DNA from: Maribacter sp. ACAM166
GTDB lineage: Bacteria; Bacteroidota; Bacteroidia; Flavobacteriales; Flavobacteriaceae
NCBI RefSeq assembly: GCF_005771495.1
Contig: NZ_VAUW01000009.1
Location: 85,252 to 149,251 of the forward strand
DNA length: 64,000 nt
Reading direction: 5' to 3'
Of the stretch, positions 56,592-64,000 are shown in pieces. Within the stretch, counting starts at the first letter, position 1, and every line of letters begins with the position of its first letter. The position numbers and the translations under genes were made by a program. The notes under the pieces are model-generated. The model did not search any database. It was not told where the DNA came from and saw nothing but the letters and a program-made list of their open reading frames with translations.

Positions 56592-57413
56592 TTAAATCTT
56601 AAAAGTAATCACCGGTATTCTAGCGTGGTTTACGACATCTTCCCCAATACTACCATTAAACAAATGAGAAAGACCTTTACGACCATGTGTAGGTATGGCA
56701 ATGGCGTCTGCTAGTATAGCTTTTCCATAATTTAGAATTCCCTGTTCTACACTATAATCATTATAAATTTCTACCTGCTGCCCTGCATTGGCTTTCGTCA
56801 AAAATTTATTGATTTTCTGATACGCATCCCTATTGCTCAAAAATTCGTCATTCGGAGTGTTGATAAAGACAATCTCCATTTTAGCATCGAACAATTTTGA
56901 AAATTCCTTAGCTTTTTGAAAAGCTGGTAGATTATCGTCATTAAAATCACATGCAAAAACAAATCGATTAATACTAAATTCAGTTACCTCACCCTTGATT
57001 ACCAATACAGGTATAGATGCATTACGAACTACCTTTTCTGCATTTGACCCAATGAAGAATTCTTCAAGACCACTGGTTCCGTTTGAACCCATCACAATTA
57101 AATCTGCACCATGCTCTTCTGCAATCGCATCGAGTTCACTAAACACCTTGAAATGTTTAATGATTGGAGTAACAGTAATTCCTTCTAAAAAAGATTGGTT
57201 TAAGAATTCCTTTAGGTTCTTTTCTGCTAGTTTGACAAGAAACACAGTTTGTTCTGCATAGAAGCCATCTGGTGAACTGAGCAAAGCTTGGTTTAGCTCT
57301 AACATATGAACTACAAGTAATTCTACCTTGTATTTTTTAGCTAAATCTGCAGCAGCTTTAAGGGCATACTTAGATTGGTCTGAAAAATCTGTAAGTACTA
57401 TTATTTTTTTCAT
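56592..57413 (-). CDS. Universal stress protein (tandem UspA)
   Basis: A 273-residue protein with two UspA domains. Domain one runs from KKIIVLTDFSDQSKYALKAA to LIVMGSNGTSGLEEFFIGSN and PVLVIKG, holding the ATP-type G-x2-G-x9-GS motif. Domain two (about 148-273) ends AIPTHGRKGLSHLFNGSIGE, also with a conserved GRKGLSH-x-FNGS signature. Both motifs look intact, unlike the second half of the paralogue at 45635. It lies 51 bp downstream of hemN on the same strand, and they may be co-transcribed. Confidence 0.92.
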   Translation of the reverse strand: MKKIIVLTDFSDQSKYALKAAADLAKKYKVELLVVHMLELNQALLSSPDGFYAEQTVFLVKLAEKNLKEFLNQSFLEGITVTPIIKHFKVFSELDAIAEEHGADLIVMGSNGTSGLEEFFIGSNAEKVVRNASIPVLVIKGEVTEFSINRFVFACDFNDDNLPAFQKAKEFSKLFDAKMEIVFINTPNDEFLSNRDAYQKINKFLTKANAGQQVEIYNDYSVEQGILNYGKAILADAIAIPTHGRKGLSHLFNGSIGEDVVNHARIPVITFKI

Positions 57414-57464
57414 GATACTATTATTTAGAAATTAATAAATAGAGAACTCTAACGTACCTACGCA

Positions 57465-58826
57465 TTATACAGTCATTGAAAAAAGCTTAGTATCAGGCGA
57501 TTTTTTCTGCAATGGCAAATCAAAAGCCATACACACATTGCGCACAAATGGTCTACCCTTTTCTGTAATTTGTAAATTGCCTTCGGTAATTTCAACTAAT
57601 CCATCCAGCTCCATCTCCTCTAGTCTTTTCAGTATACTTTCCATTTGCGGAATATGTAACAAAAAGGCGTTCCAAGAAGTATGGAATCTACACATTAAAT
57701 TTAAGATATGTCTTCTAATTATTTGATCTTCATCTGTTAATATATGTCCTCTATATACAGGTATAATATCATTTTTAACCAAATCTTGGTACTCCTCAAC
57801 GTTTTTTACATTCTGAGAAAAACCATACCAACTATCACTTATGCTAGAGGCACCCAAACCAATCATTAAATGGGTTTTGGAACTTGTGTAGCCCATAAAA
57901 TTACGGTGTAATTTTCCACTATCCATAGCTTTAAAAAGACTATCTGTCTTTAAGGCAAAGTGATCCATACCTATTTCCTTATATCCCGAGATTAATAACA
58001 TCTCTTTACCTGTTTCATATTGAGCTCTTTTCTCATCTGGCGATGGCAAGTCCGCATCTTTATATCCTCGTTGTCCATTACCCGCCAACCATGGTACATG
58101 TGCATAACTATAGAAAGCAAGCCGATCAGGTTTTAGTTCTTTAGTTTTAGCAATCGTATGTTCTACATGACTTAATTTTTGATGTGGCAGTCCGAAAATG
58201 ATATCATGCCCTACTGAAGTATACCCTATTTCCCTTGCCCATTCTGTTACATTTTTAACATTTTCAAAAGACTGTATTCTATTAATTGCTTTCTGCACAG
58301 TATCATTATAATCTTGTACACCAAAACTTACGCGTCTAAAACCTACATCATACAAAGCTTGTAGATGTTCTCTTGTGGTATTGTTCGGGTGGCCTTCAAA
58401 GCTAAATTCTGCATCCTTTCCTTTGACTGCAAACTTTAGTATTCCATCGATAAGGAATTTTAAATTTTCAGGAGTAAAAAATGTAGGAGTACCTCCGCCT
58501 AAATGCAATTCTTTAATGATTGGTTTTTCTGAAAAAAGGGTACTATATAATTTCCATTCCCTTAGCACAGATTTAATATAGGGTAACTCTAAATCATGGC
58601 GTTTCGTAATACGCTTATGACAGCCACAAAAAGTACACATACGTTCACAAAAAGGTAAATGGATATAAAGACTTATACCAGAAATGGAATTACTAACATG
58701 AAAACTTTTTTTTACGGAGTCCCCCCACTTCGCTCCAGAGAAGGTATTTACATCCCAAAAAGGTACTGTAGGATAACTAGTATACCGAGGACCCGGCACA
58801 TTATATTTTTGAACAAGAGAACACAT
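57465..58826 (-). CDS. hemN: Oxygen-independent coproporphyrinogen III oxidase (HemN)
   Basis: A 453-residue radical-SAM enzyme of heme synthesis, full length for true HemN. The N-terminal YNVPGPRYTSYPTVPFW is followed by the cluster motif HLPFCERMCTFCGCHKR (Cys-x3-Cys-x2-Cys, about residue 62), LHLGGGTPTFFTPENL, FEGHPNNTTREHLQAL, GVQDYNDTVQKAINRIQ and the C-terminal HemN domain. The first motif plus the extra Cys (CGC) distinguishes it from HemW chaperones. It supplies heme under low oxygen, in keeping with the nearby cbb3 and Fnr genes. Confidence 0.96.
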   Translation of the reverse strand: MCSLVQKYNVPGPRYTSYPTVPFWDVNTFSGAKWGDSVKKSFHVSNSISGISLYIHLPFCERMCTFCGCHKRITKRHDLELPYIKSVLREWKLYSTLFSEKPIIKELHLGGGTPTFFTPENLKFLIDGILKFAVKGKDAEFSFEGHPNNTTREHLQALYDVGFRRVSFGVQDYNDTVQKAINRIQSFENVKNVTEWAREIGYTSVGHDIIFGLPHQKLSHVEHTIAKTKELKPDRLAFYSYAHVPWLAGNGQRGYKDADLPSPDEKRAQYETGKEMLLISGYKEIGMDHFALKTDSLFKAMDSGKLHRNFMGYTSSKTHLMIGLGASSISDSWYGFSQNVKNVEEYQDLVKNDIIPVYRGHILTDEDQIIRRHILNLMCRFHTSWNAFLLHIPQMESILKRLEEMELDGLVEITEGNLQITEKGRPFVRNVCMAFDLPLQKKSPDTKLFSMTV

Positions 58827-59410
58827 AACAATAGGTTTATTTACAAAGCTACCGTCATCCTTCAGAAAAAAATATGATTAATATCAGGTTATTGTATTCC
58901 TAATGAATTTATATTTTCTAATATACTACTAAGAAGAATTGATATTCTATGCAGCTAATGTTACCCTCTAAAATATGGTATTCCTAAATATTCGTTTCAT
59001 AATCTTAAGGTATGTTAATAGCAGGTACCAAGTTATAAAGTGTTCTTTTTTTAAAATACCGACGATGCCATAAAGATGTAGTATTAGAGGCAAATCCTAA
59101 TAAATTAAGTAATTTTAACGGGGTAAAGAAACGATGCACAACGTGCGATTTAAATATAGTATCGAACTAATTTTTTATACAGGTTTGATGTATATTTCTT
59201 ATGTAGTTGGTAGGTATCGATGTGGCGGTTGCAGTATATACATTAACCGTTTTATTTGGCTTAAATTTCCAAATTTCAACACTATTTATTGCCATTACCA
59301 TAGCACTATCGCACTCAATACATTGTATTTCAGACGAATACAAATTAATTCGGATAATTATATTTTAATATTTAACAGGATAATAGCCCAAGAAACAAAT
59401 TAATAAAATT
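58827..59410. other. Spacer between hemN and the second Crp gene; possible decayed membrane-protein gene
   Basis: The two genes are divergent. Between about 59150 and 59360 the plus strand has, in one frame, a hydrophobic run (VGIDVAVAVYTLTVLFGLNF, STLFIAITIALS) bounded by stops, which may be a remnant of a transporter. A different frame stays open for 89 codons from 59134 but gives an implausible composition. No palindrome of either Crp type is visible here. Confidence 0.3.
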
Positions 59411-60043
59411 ATGATTCAAGACTTAAAAGCGGAGTACGGTAAAATTTTTGAAGAGGAACTTATTAATGAAATCGTACAAGTAGGAACTTTTAAAGAGGTC
59501 CCTGAAGGGTATAAACTAATGGAAATTGGCGATTTTATTAGAGGAATGCCTTTATTGATTTCTGGAGTTATTAAAATTCTTCGTGACGATGAAGATGGTG
59601 ACGAACTTTTATTATACTATCTAGAAAAAGGCAATACATGTTCTATGACCATGGCTTGTTGTATGGGCGATGCAAAAAGCGAAATAAGGGCTATAGCTGA
59701 AACCGATGCCAAACTTATTATGGTTCCTATTCAAAAAATGGAAGAATGGACTACCAAATATAAATCGTGGAGAAATTTCGTGTTCAACAGTTACCACGTA
59801 CGATTGAACGAACTATTAAGTACATTGGATAGTATCGCTTTCCAAAAAATGGATGAACGGTTAATAGGCTACCTAAAAGAAAAGGCAAGAGTGAACCAAG
59901 ATGATATCATCCATAACACCCACCAAGAAATAGCTTATGATCTTCATAGCTCAAGGGTAGTTATTTCAAGATTATTAAAGAAATTAGAACAAATGGAAAA
60001 AATAAAACTGCATCGTAATTACCTTAAAATTTTAGACTTATAA
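59411..60043 (+). CDS. Crp/Fnr family transcriptional regulator (sulfur-cluster associated)
   Basis: A 210-residue regulator. A cNMP-binding-like beta-roll (VPEGYKLMEIGDFIRGMPLL, GVIKILRDDEDGDELLLYYL) has an unusual Cys-rich turn GNTCSMTMACCMGDAKSEIR near residue 80. The DNA-binding domain ends with HQEIAYDLHSSRVVISRLLK. It has no N-terminal cysteine cluster, so it differs from the Fnr-like protein at 46594. The adjacent TGTAAC-N4-GTTACA sites in front of the exporter and peroxiredoxin genes suggest that this is their regulator, possibly responding to reactive sulfur through its cysteines (inference). Confidence 0.9.
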   Translation: MIQDLKAEYGKIFEEELINEIVQVGTFKEVPEGYKLMEIGDFIRGMPLLISGVIKILRDDEDGDELLLYYLEKGNTCSMTMACCMGDAKSEIRAIAETDAKLIMVPIQKMEEWTTKYKSWRNFVFNSYHVRLNELLSTLDSIAFQKMDERLIGYLKEKARVNQDDIIHNTHQEIAYDLHSSRVVISRLLKKLEQMEKIKLHRNYLKILDL

Positions 60044-60049
60044 TACTTC

Positions 60050-60065
60050 TGTAACTATTGTTACT
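60050..60065 (+). promoter_or_regulatory. Putative Crp-family site TGTAAC-N4-GTTACT
   Basis: TGTAAC TATT GTTACT begins 7 bp after the regulator stop and ends 48 bp before the TauE/SafE start. Eleven of twelve arm positions fit the perfect repeat at 62546. Confidence 0.6.
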
Positions 60066-60113
60066 GCGTAGGTTTCAGGTCTACTCTACATTTGTTGCAT
60101 AACATATATTTTT

Positions 60114-60914
60114 ATGGAAATGTTGCACATTTTTGGATATTTCAGCGCTTTGATTATAGGTATCTCCTTAGGTCTAATTGGTGGCGGAGGTTCAATTTTG
60201 GCCGTACCAGTGTTGGCCTATCTCTTTTCAATAAACGAAAAAGCGGCAACCGCATATTCTTTGTTCATTGTTGGTGCAGGTGCTTTGGTGGGTGGGTGGC
60301 AACAACATCTTAAAGGCTTCGTAGATTGGCGAACAGCAATCGTATTTGGCATTCCCGCAATTATAGGCGTTACCGTCGTTAGGCATTATGTTGTACCAGC
60401 AATACCAGACGTTTTATTTCAATTAGAACAATTTCAATTTACCCGCAGAATGGTGATGTTCGGTTTATTTTCGGTGTTAATGCTACCTGCTGCCTACTCT
60501 ATGCTCAAAAAAGAAAAGAAGGGTATCACCGCCGGGGAAATTGCTTATAACTATCCGCTTATTCTATTAGAAGGGTTAGTAGTCGGTGGCATAACCGGAA
60601 TAATAGGTGCCGGAGGCGGATTCTTAATCATTCCAGCATTGGTGATTTTAGCTAATGTGGAAATGAAAATTGCCGTTGGTACATCATTAATCATTATTGC
60701 CTTAAAATCATTAATAGGTTTCTTTTTGGGAGATGCCATGACCATGGAAATCGATTGGAACTTTTTAGCCCTTTTTACAGGTCTTTCGTTCATTGGTATT
60801 TTTATAGGTAGTTACCTTAGTAATTTTATAAGTGGTCATAAACTAAAAAAAGGATTCGGCTATTTTATTTTGATAATGGCTGCTTTCATATTCTATATGG
60901 AATTTTTTTCATAA
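60114..60914 (+). CDS. TauE/SafE family sulfite (sulfonate) exporter
   Basis: A 266-residue membrane protein with seven to eight helices and the duplicated family motif: GISLGLIGGGGSILAVPVLA in the first half and GGITGIIGAGGGFLIIPALV in the second. Likely exports sulfite or a related sulfur anion. It lies between a Crp-type regulator and an ETHE1-like persulfide enzyme whose product is sulfite, so removal of sulfite is the most economical role. Preceded by a TGTAAC-N4-GTTACT site. Confidence 0.92.
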   Translation: MEMLHIFGYFSALIIGISLGLIGGGGSILAVPVLAYLFSINEKAATAYSLFIVGAGALVGGWQQHLKGFVDWRTAIVFGIPAIIGVTVVRHYVVPAIPDVLFQLEQFQFTRRMVMFGLFSVLMLPAAYSMLKKEKKGITAGEIAYNYPLILLEGLVVGGITGIIGAGGGFLIIPALVILANVEMKIAVGTSLIIIALKSLIGFFLGDAMTMEIDWNFLALFTGLSFIGIFIGSYLSNFISGHKLKKGFGYFILIMAAFIFYMEFFS

Positions 60915-60925
60915 ATCAGTTCTTA

Positions 60926-60941
60926 TGTAACCCAGGTAACT
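60926..60941 (+). promoter_or_regulatory. Weaker Crp-family site TGTAAC-N4-GTAACT
   Basis: TGTAAC CCAG GTAACT, 54 bp before the MBL/rhodanese gene. The left arm is perfect and the right arm matches four of six positions. It is called mainly because two better copies precede neighbouring genes at similar distances. Confidence 0.45.
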
Positions 60942-60995
60942 GTAAAGCTTAATTACAAAAATTAAATTTATTACATATTCAAAATATAAAACATC

Positions 60996-62405
60996 ATGCA
61001 AGTAGAACAAATATATACAGGTTGTCTGGCGCAAGGCGCCTATTATATTGAAAGTAAAGGAGAAGTGGCTATCATTGACCCTTTACGTGAGGTGCTACCT
61101 TATATTAATAAAGCGAAAGATGATAATGCAAAAATTAAGTATATTTTTGAGACCCATTTTCATGCTGATTTCGTAAGCGGTCATGTCACTTTAGCCAAAG
61201 AAACCGGGGCCGATATTATTTACGGACCCAAAGCCAATCCTTCTTTCAAAGCTATTATAGCAAAAGATAATCAAGAATTTAAGTTAGGGGATTTAACCAT
61301 TATTGCGTTACACACTCCTGGTCATACGATGGAAAGTACAACGTATTTACTAAAAGATGCAGATGGTAAGGATTATGCTATTTTTAGTGGTGACACCTTA
61401 TTCTTGGGCGACGTAGGAAGACCCGATCTAGCTCAGAAAATAGGCGTGTTGACCGAGCGAGACCTTGCAGGTTTTTTATATGATAGTTTACGCAATAAAA
61501 TTATGCCTTTGGCAGATGATGTAATCGTTTATCCGGCACATGGAGCAGGATCCGCCTGTGGAAAGAATATGATGAAAGAAACGGTAGACACCTTAGGCAA
61601 CCAAAAGAAAATGAACTATGCCCTAAGGGCAGATATGACCAAGGATGAATTTATTGAGGAAGTTATTGAAGGTTTATTGCCTCCCCCACAATACTTTCCT
61701 TTGAACGTGAAAATGAATAAAGAAGGTTACGAAGATATTAAAACCGTTTTGGCACGTGGTACAAGGGCACTTTCCCCAATGGCTTTTGAAGCCGTAGCAA
61801 ATGAAACTGGAGCCATTGTTTTAGATGTACGCCATCAAGATGATTTTGCCAAAGGCCATATACCACGTTCTATATTTATTGGTCTTGATGGTAGTTTTGC
61901 TCCTTGGGTAGGATCCTTGATTGCAGATGTAAAACAACCTATTGTATTGGTGACTCCAGTTGGATTGGAAGAAGAAGCGATTACCCGACTTTCGAGAGTT
62001 GGTTTTGATGGTACTTTGGGTTACTTAGAAGGTGGTTTTGATGCCTGGAAAAAGGCGGCAATGGAATATGATACCGTAAGTCAAGTTGACGCCGAAGAGC
62101 TTAAAAAAGTCATCGAGGCCTTAAAATCACCTGTATTTGATGTACGTAAGGAATCTGAATACCTTTCTCAGCATGTTTTAGAAGCAAATACTACACCTTT
62201 GGATTTTCTAAATGACCATCTATCAGAATTTCCAGATAACACGTCTTTCTACGTGCACTGTGCCGGAGGCTATAGAAGTATGATTGCTGCTTCTATTTTA
62301 AAAAGTCGCGGCATCCATAACCTAATAGATGTCAAAGGCGGATTTAAGTCAATTCAAGAAACGAATATTCCAATATCTGAATTCGTTTGTCCGACGACAC
62401 TTTAA
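60996..62405 (+). CDS. MBL-fold persulfide dioxygenase-like protein fused to two rhodanese domains
   Basis: A 469-residue protein. The N-terminal metallo-beta-lactamase domain resembles ETHE1: YIFETHFHADFVSGH (about 50-64), LHTPGHTMESTTYL, SGDTLFLGDVGRPDL and VYPAHGAGSACGKN. A first rhodanese domain (about 265-350) has lost the active-site Cys (VLVTPVGLEEEAI in its place) and is probably structural. A second (about 370-469) keeps it in YVHCAGGYRSMIAAS (Cys about 421). Predicted to oxidise glutathione- or protein-persulfides to sulfite, with the active rhodanese passing sulfane sulfur. The neighbouring TauE/SafE exporter fits removal of sulfite. Confidence 0.92.
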   Translation: MQVEQIYTGCLAQGAYYIESKGEVAIIDPLREVLPYINKAKDDNAKIKYIFETHFHADFVSGHVTLAKETGADIIYGPKANPSFKAIIAKDNQEFKLGDLTIIALHTPGHTMESTTYLLKDADGKDYAIFSGDTLFLGDVGRPDLAQKIGVLTERDLAGFLYDSLRNKIMPLADDVIVYPAHGAGSACGKNMMKETVDTLGNQKKMNYALRADMTKDEFIEEVIEGLLPPPQYFPLNVKMNKEGYEDIKTVLARGTRALSPMAFEAVANETGAIVLDVRHQDDFAKGHIPRSIFIGLDGSFAPWVGSLIADVKQPIVLVTPVGLEEEAITRLSRVGFDGTLGYLEGGFDAWKKAAMEYDTVSQVDAEELKKVIEALKSPVFDVRKESEYLSQHVLEANTTPLDFLNDHLSEFPDNTSFYVHCAGGYRSMIAASILKSRGIHNLIDVKGGFKSIQETNIPISEFVCPTTL

Positions 62406-62487
62406 ATTTTTTGAACTTTTTGGATGGTATAACACTAATGCGATAAGTGATCTTAAATTTTTAATGATTTCACTTTATTAAACTACA

Positions 62488-62525
62488 AAAAAAGGTGTGC
62501 TTTCATATGAAATCACACCTTTTTT
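62488..62525 (+). terminator. Terminator after the MBL/rhodanese gene
   Basis: AAAAAAGGTGTG (62488-62499) pairs with CACACCTTTTTT (62514-62525). The loop contains a self-complementary TTTCATATGAAA that lengthens the stem. It lies 83 bp past the stop. Confidence 0.9.
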
Positions 62526-62545
62526 AACACCTATTTAAGGTTCAA

Positions 62546-62561
62546 TGTAACTTGTGTTACA
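62546..62561 (+). promoter_or_regulatory. Putative Crp-family site TGTAAC-N4-GTTACA
   Basis: A perfect inverted repeat with a TTGT spacer, 47 bp upstream of the peroxiredoxin start and just after a terminator, so it belongs to the downstream gene. Confidence 0.7.
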
Positions 62562-62607
62562 GTGGCAAGAGCAGGACTATGGTACCTTTATTTTAAATAA
62601 TTAATAC

Positions 62608-63270
62608 ATGGAAACAATCGATAATTCTACGGTAAATAGTATGCCAAGAATCGAAGATGTAGCTCCAGATTTTGAAGCAATAATAACAAAAGGAAAAATA
62701 AAATTATCAGATTTTGCTAAAGACAAGTGGATTGTAATATTTTCTCATCCGGCAGATTTCACTCCCGTATGTACGACTGAAATGAGTGGATTTGCTGAAC
62801 GTAAGTCAGAATTTGAAGCTCTGAATACAGAATTATTGGGGCTTAGTATTGACAGTGTTCACACACACTTAGGCTAGGTTCAAAATGTCAGACAACATAC
62901 AGTTGTATATTTTGATTTTCCAATAATAGCCGATTTGGATATGAAGGTATCAAAGAAAAACGGAATGCTTCAGCCCAATGAAAGTGAAACTGCAGCTGTG
63001 CGCGCAGTATTCTTTATTGACCCTAAGAAAAAAATACGGCTAATTATGTACTACCCATTAAATGTAGGTCGTAATATGAATGAGATTTTAAGGGCCCTAG
63101 AAGCCTTACAAACATTAGATAAACATAAGGTTTCCACGCCTTTGGATTGGAAGAAAGCGGATAAAGTTATTGTTTCCCCTCCTAAAACCTTAGATGAGCT
63201 AAATACTCGTTTAGCTGATGATACTATGGAGAAAGTTGATTGGTATCTGAAAAAAAAATGTATTTATTAA
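62608..63270 (+). pseudogene. 1-Cys peroxiredoxin (Prx6 type) interrupted by one in-frame amber codon
   Basis: The frame spans 221 codons with a single TAG at 62875-62877. Before it come VAPDFEAIITKGKIKLSDFA and the peroxidatic site SHPADFTPVCTTEMSGFAER (Cys about residue 56). After it, in the same frame, come VQNVRQHTVVYFDFPIIADL, AAVRAVFFIDPKKKIR, LIMYYPLNVGRNMNEILRAL and the C-terminal KADKVIVSPPKTLDEL, all normal for the family. The residue at the stop is usually Trp in these proteins (HLAW-VQ or similar), so one TGG to TAG change explains it. If real, it removes the C-terminal 60 percent. A sequencing error is possible. A perfect Crp-type site precedes the gene. Confidence 0.85.
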
Positions 63271-63297
63271 ACTGTTTTAACTACTTAATTGTTTTTA

Positions 63298-63326
63298 GGA
63301 AATGGTCCCTTAAAAAGACCGTTTCT
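63298..63326 (+). terminator. Terminator after peroxiredoxin
   Basis: GGAAA-GGTC (63298-63307, one unpaired base) pairs with GACC-TTTCT (63317-63326, one unpaired base), followed by a T run. It starts 27 bp past the stop. Confidence 0.65.
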
Positions 63327-63362
63327 TTTTATAATATAATATTAATCGTAAACTAAATTATC

Positions 63363-63707
63363 ATGTCATTCTTAAACTCAATATTCAGAAAAAAAAAGGA
63401 AGCAACAGGGCAAATAAGTATACTCAACAAAAATGAGTACGCAGCTGCTATTACCACAAACAATATAAGGCCTATTGATGTTAGAACCGCTTCCGAATTT
63501 AATAACGGTCATATAAAAAATGCCATTAACATTGATGTTTTCAATCCTAACAATTTCAAAAATTACTTTGTGAAATTAGACAAGGAAAAGGCGGTATATG
63601 TGTATTGCAGATCAGGAGCTAGAAGCAAGAAAGCAGCACGTAAATTATTAAAAATGGGCTTTACACACGTGTATGATTTAAAGGGAGGTTATCTGAGCTG
63701 GAATTGA
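63363..63707 (+). CDS. Single-domain rhodanese-like protein
   Basis: A 114-residue protein, one rhodanese domain after a short basic N-terminus. Seen are NIRPIDVRTASEFNNGHIKN (about 36-55), the active-site loop YVYCRSGARSKKAAR (Cys about 78) and FTHVYDLKGGYLSWN at the end. The CRSGARS loop is the thiosulfate or persulfide sulfurtransferase type. No signal peptide, so it is cytosolic. It is probably a sulfane-sulfur carrier working with the MBL/rhodanese fusion of the same cluster. Confidence 0.92.
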   Translation: MSFLNSIFRKKKEATGQISILNKNEYAAAITTNNIRPIDVRTASEFNNGHIKNAINIDVFNPNNFKNYFVKLDKEKAVYVYCRSGARSKKAARKLLKMGFTHVYDLKGGYLSWN

Positions 63708-63832
63708 ACAATCCAATAATATACAGCAATTAACATAGATAGTAGGAAAGCTGTAATACGTGTTCAGAACTTGAAATTCGAAGTAGATATACAAAGAATT
63801 TTCGACAAAGTTTTAGTACTTCCCAATATTAA

Positions 63833-63872
63833 AAAGGAAACGATAAATAGTTAGACATCTATCGTTTCCTTT
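63833..63872 (+). terminator. Terminator after the rhodanese gene
   Basis: AAAGGAAACGATA (63833-63845) pairs perfectly with TATCGTTTCCTTT (63860-63872), with a 14-nt loop. It lies 125 bp past the stop. A/T-rich ends on both sides. Confidence 0.75.
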
Positions 63873-63977
63873 CAACCTGAGTTCGATTAATAATATTTGA
63901 TTATTATGCAACAAAAAAGATAGATTTTCAGTAAATTAAAGTGTTGAAATTCAATTCATTAATCTAAAAATCTATCT

Positions 63978-64000
63978 ATGGTAATCTACTCTAAAGTTAC
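63978..64000 (+). CDS. Possible start of an IS982-family transposase (partial at window edge)
   Basis: An ATG at 63978 begins MVIYSKV and runs off the window. IS982-family transposases of Bacteroidetes, as I recall them, begin with a similar xYSKVTEIF segment. An 11-bp inverted repeat (AGATAGATTTT at 63919-63929 and its complement at 63967-63977) lies immediately before the ATG and could be an element-specific hairpin. Seven codons are too few to be sure. Confidence 0.25.

Noticed and set aside
59134..59403. An 89-codon plus-strand frame upstream of the second Crp gene
   Set aside because: Its composition (many Tyr, Ile, His, Cys) is atypical, and a different frame shows a smoother hydrophobic run. 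At best it is part of a decayed gene.
60090..60107. TGTT-GCAT-AACA inverted repeat before the TauE/SafE start
   Set aside because: Only four-base arms. It does not match the two regulator motifs found elsewhere.

Overview
The window is a low-GC chromosomal segment of a Bacteroidetes bacterium, most likely a marine member of the Flavobacteriaceae. Supporting features are a hybrid two-component system with an AraC output domain, type IX secretion (T9SS)-like C-terminal domains, a CcoN-CcoO fusion, head-GIN, PspC, DUF4870 and DUF2461 families, and AT-rich spacers without Shine-Dalgarno sites. No rRNA, tRNA or CRISPR array was seen.

Layout. 0-5.7 kb: a GMC oxidoreductase with its small partner subunit, diverging from an M81 metallopeptidase across a LacI-type palindrome, then DUF2461 and a heavily mutated methyltransferase pseudogene. 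5.8-15.3 kb: a leucine-rich-repeat lipoprotein, a short collagen-like lipoprotein, an orphan hybrid sensor kinase, an AIM24 protein, an FKBP isomerase and a DUF4442 protein. 15.4-22.3 kb: DUF4870, an NTF2-like protein, PadR, PspC and head-GIN genes, then a dipeptide epimerase/aminotransferase pair and a small exported protein. 22.3-28.3 kb: thioredoxin reductase, a formylglycine-generating-enzyme homologue and a GH2 beta-galactosidase.

28.5-40.6 kb is the unusual part. It is an array of two-gene cassettes on the minus strand. Each cassette has a secreted protein with a T9SS-like tail followed by a large collagen-like protein. The collagen-like proteins end in a C1q-like jelly roll that appears to carry an inserted, circularly permuted ice-binding (DUF3494) domain. 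Two cassettes are intact. A third has lost its collagen gene except for a stub of about 50 bp, a fourth paralogue is decayed, and an IS110 transposase remnant and other broken genes lie between them.

40.6-46.5 kb: non-oxidative pentose-phosphate genes (fructose-6-phosphate aldolase/transaldolase-like, transketolase, rpiA), a VIT-family metal transporter and a universal stress protein. 46.5-58.8 kb: a microaerobic respiration block with an Fnr-like regulator, a CcoI-type copper ATPase, ccoS-ccoNO-ccoQ-ccoP-ccoG-fixH, a UreH-like membrane protein, a second stress protein and hemN. A palindrome TGACAWTTGTCA precedes three of its transcription units and is the likely Fnr site. 59.4-63.7 kb: a sulfur/persulfide block with a second Crp-family regulator, a TauE/SafE exporter, an ETHE1-like MBL/rhodanese protein, a 1-Cys peroxiredoxin interrupted by one in-frame amber codon, and a single-domain rhodanese. 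A different palindrome, TGTAAC-N4-GTTACA, lies in front of three of these genes. The right edge may enter an IS982-type transposase.
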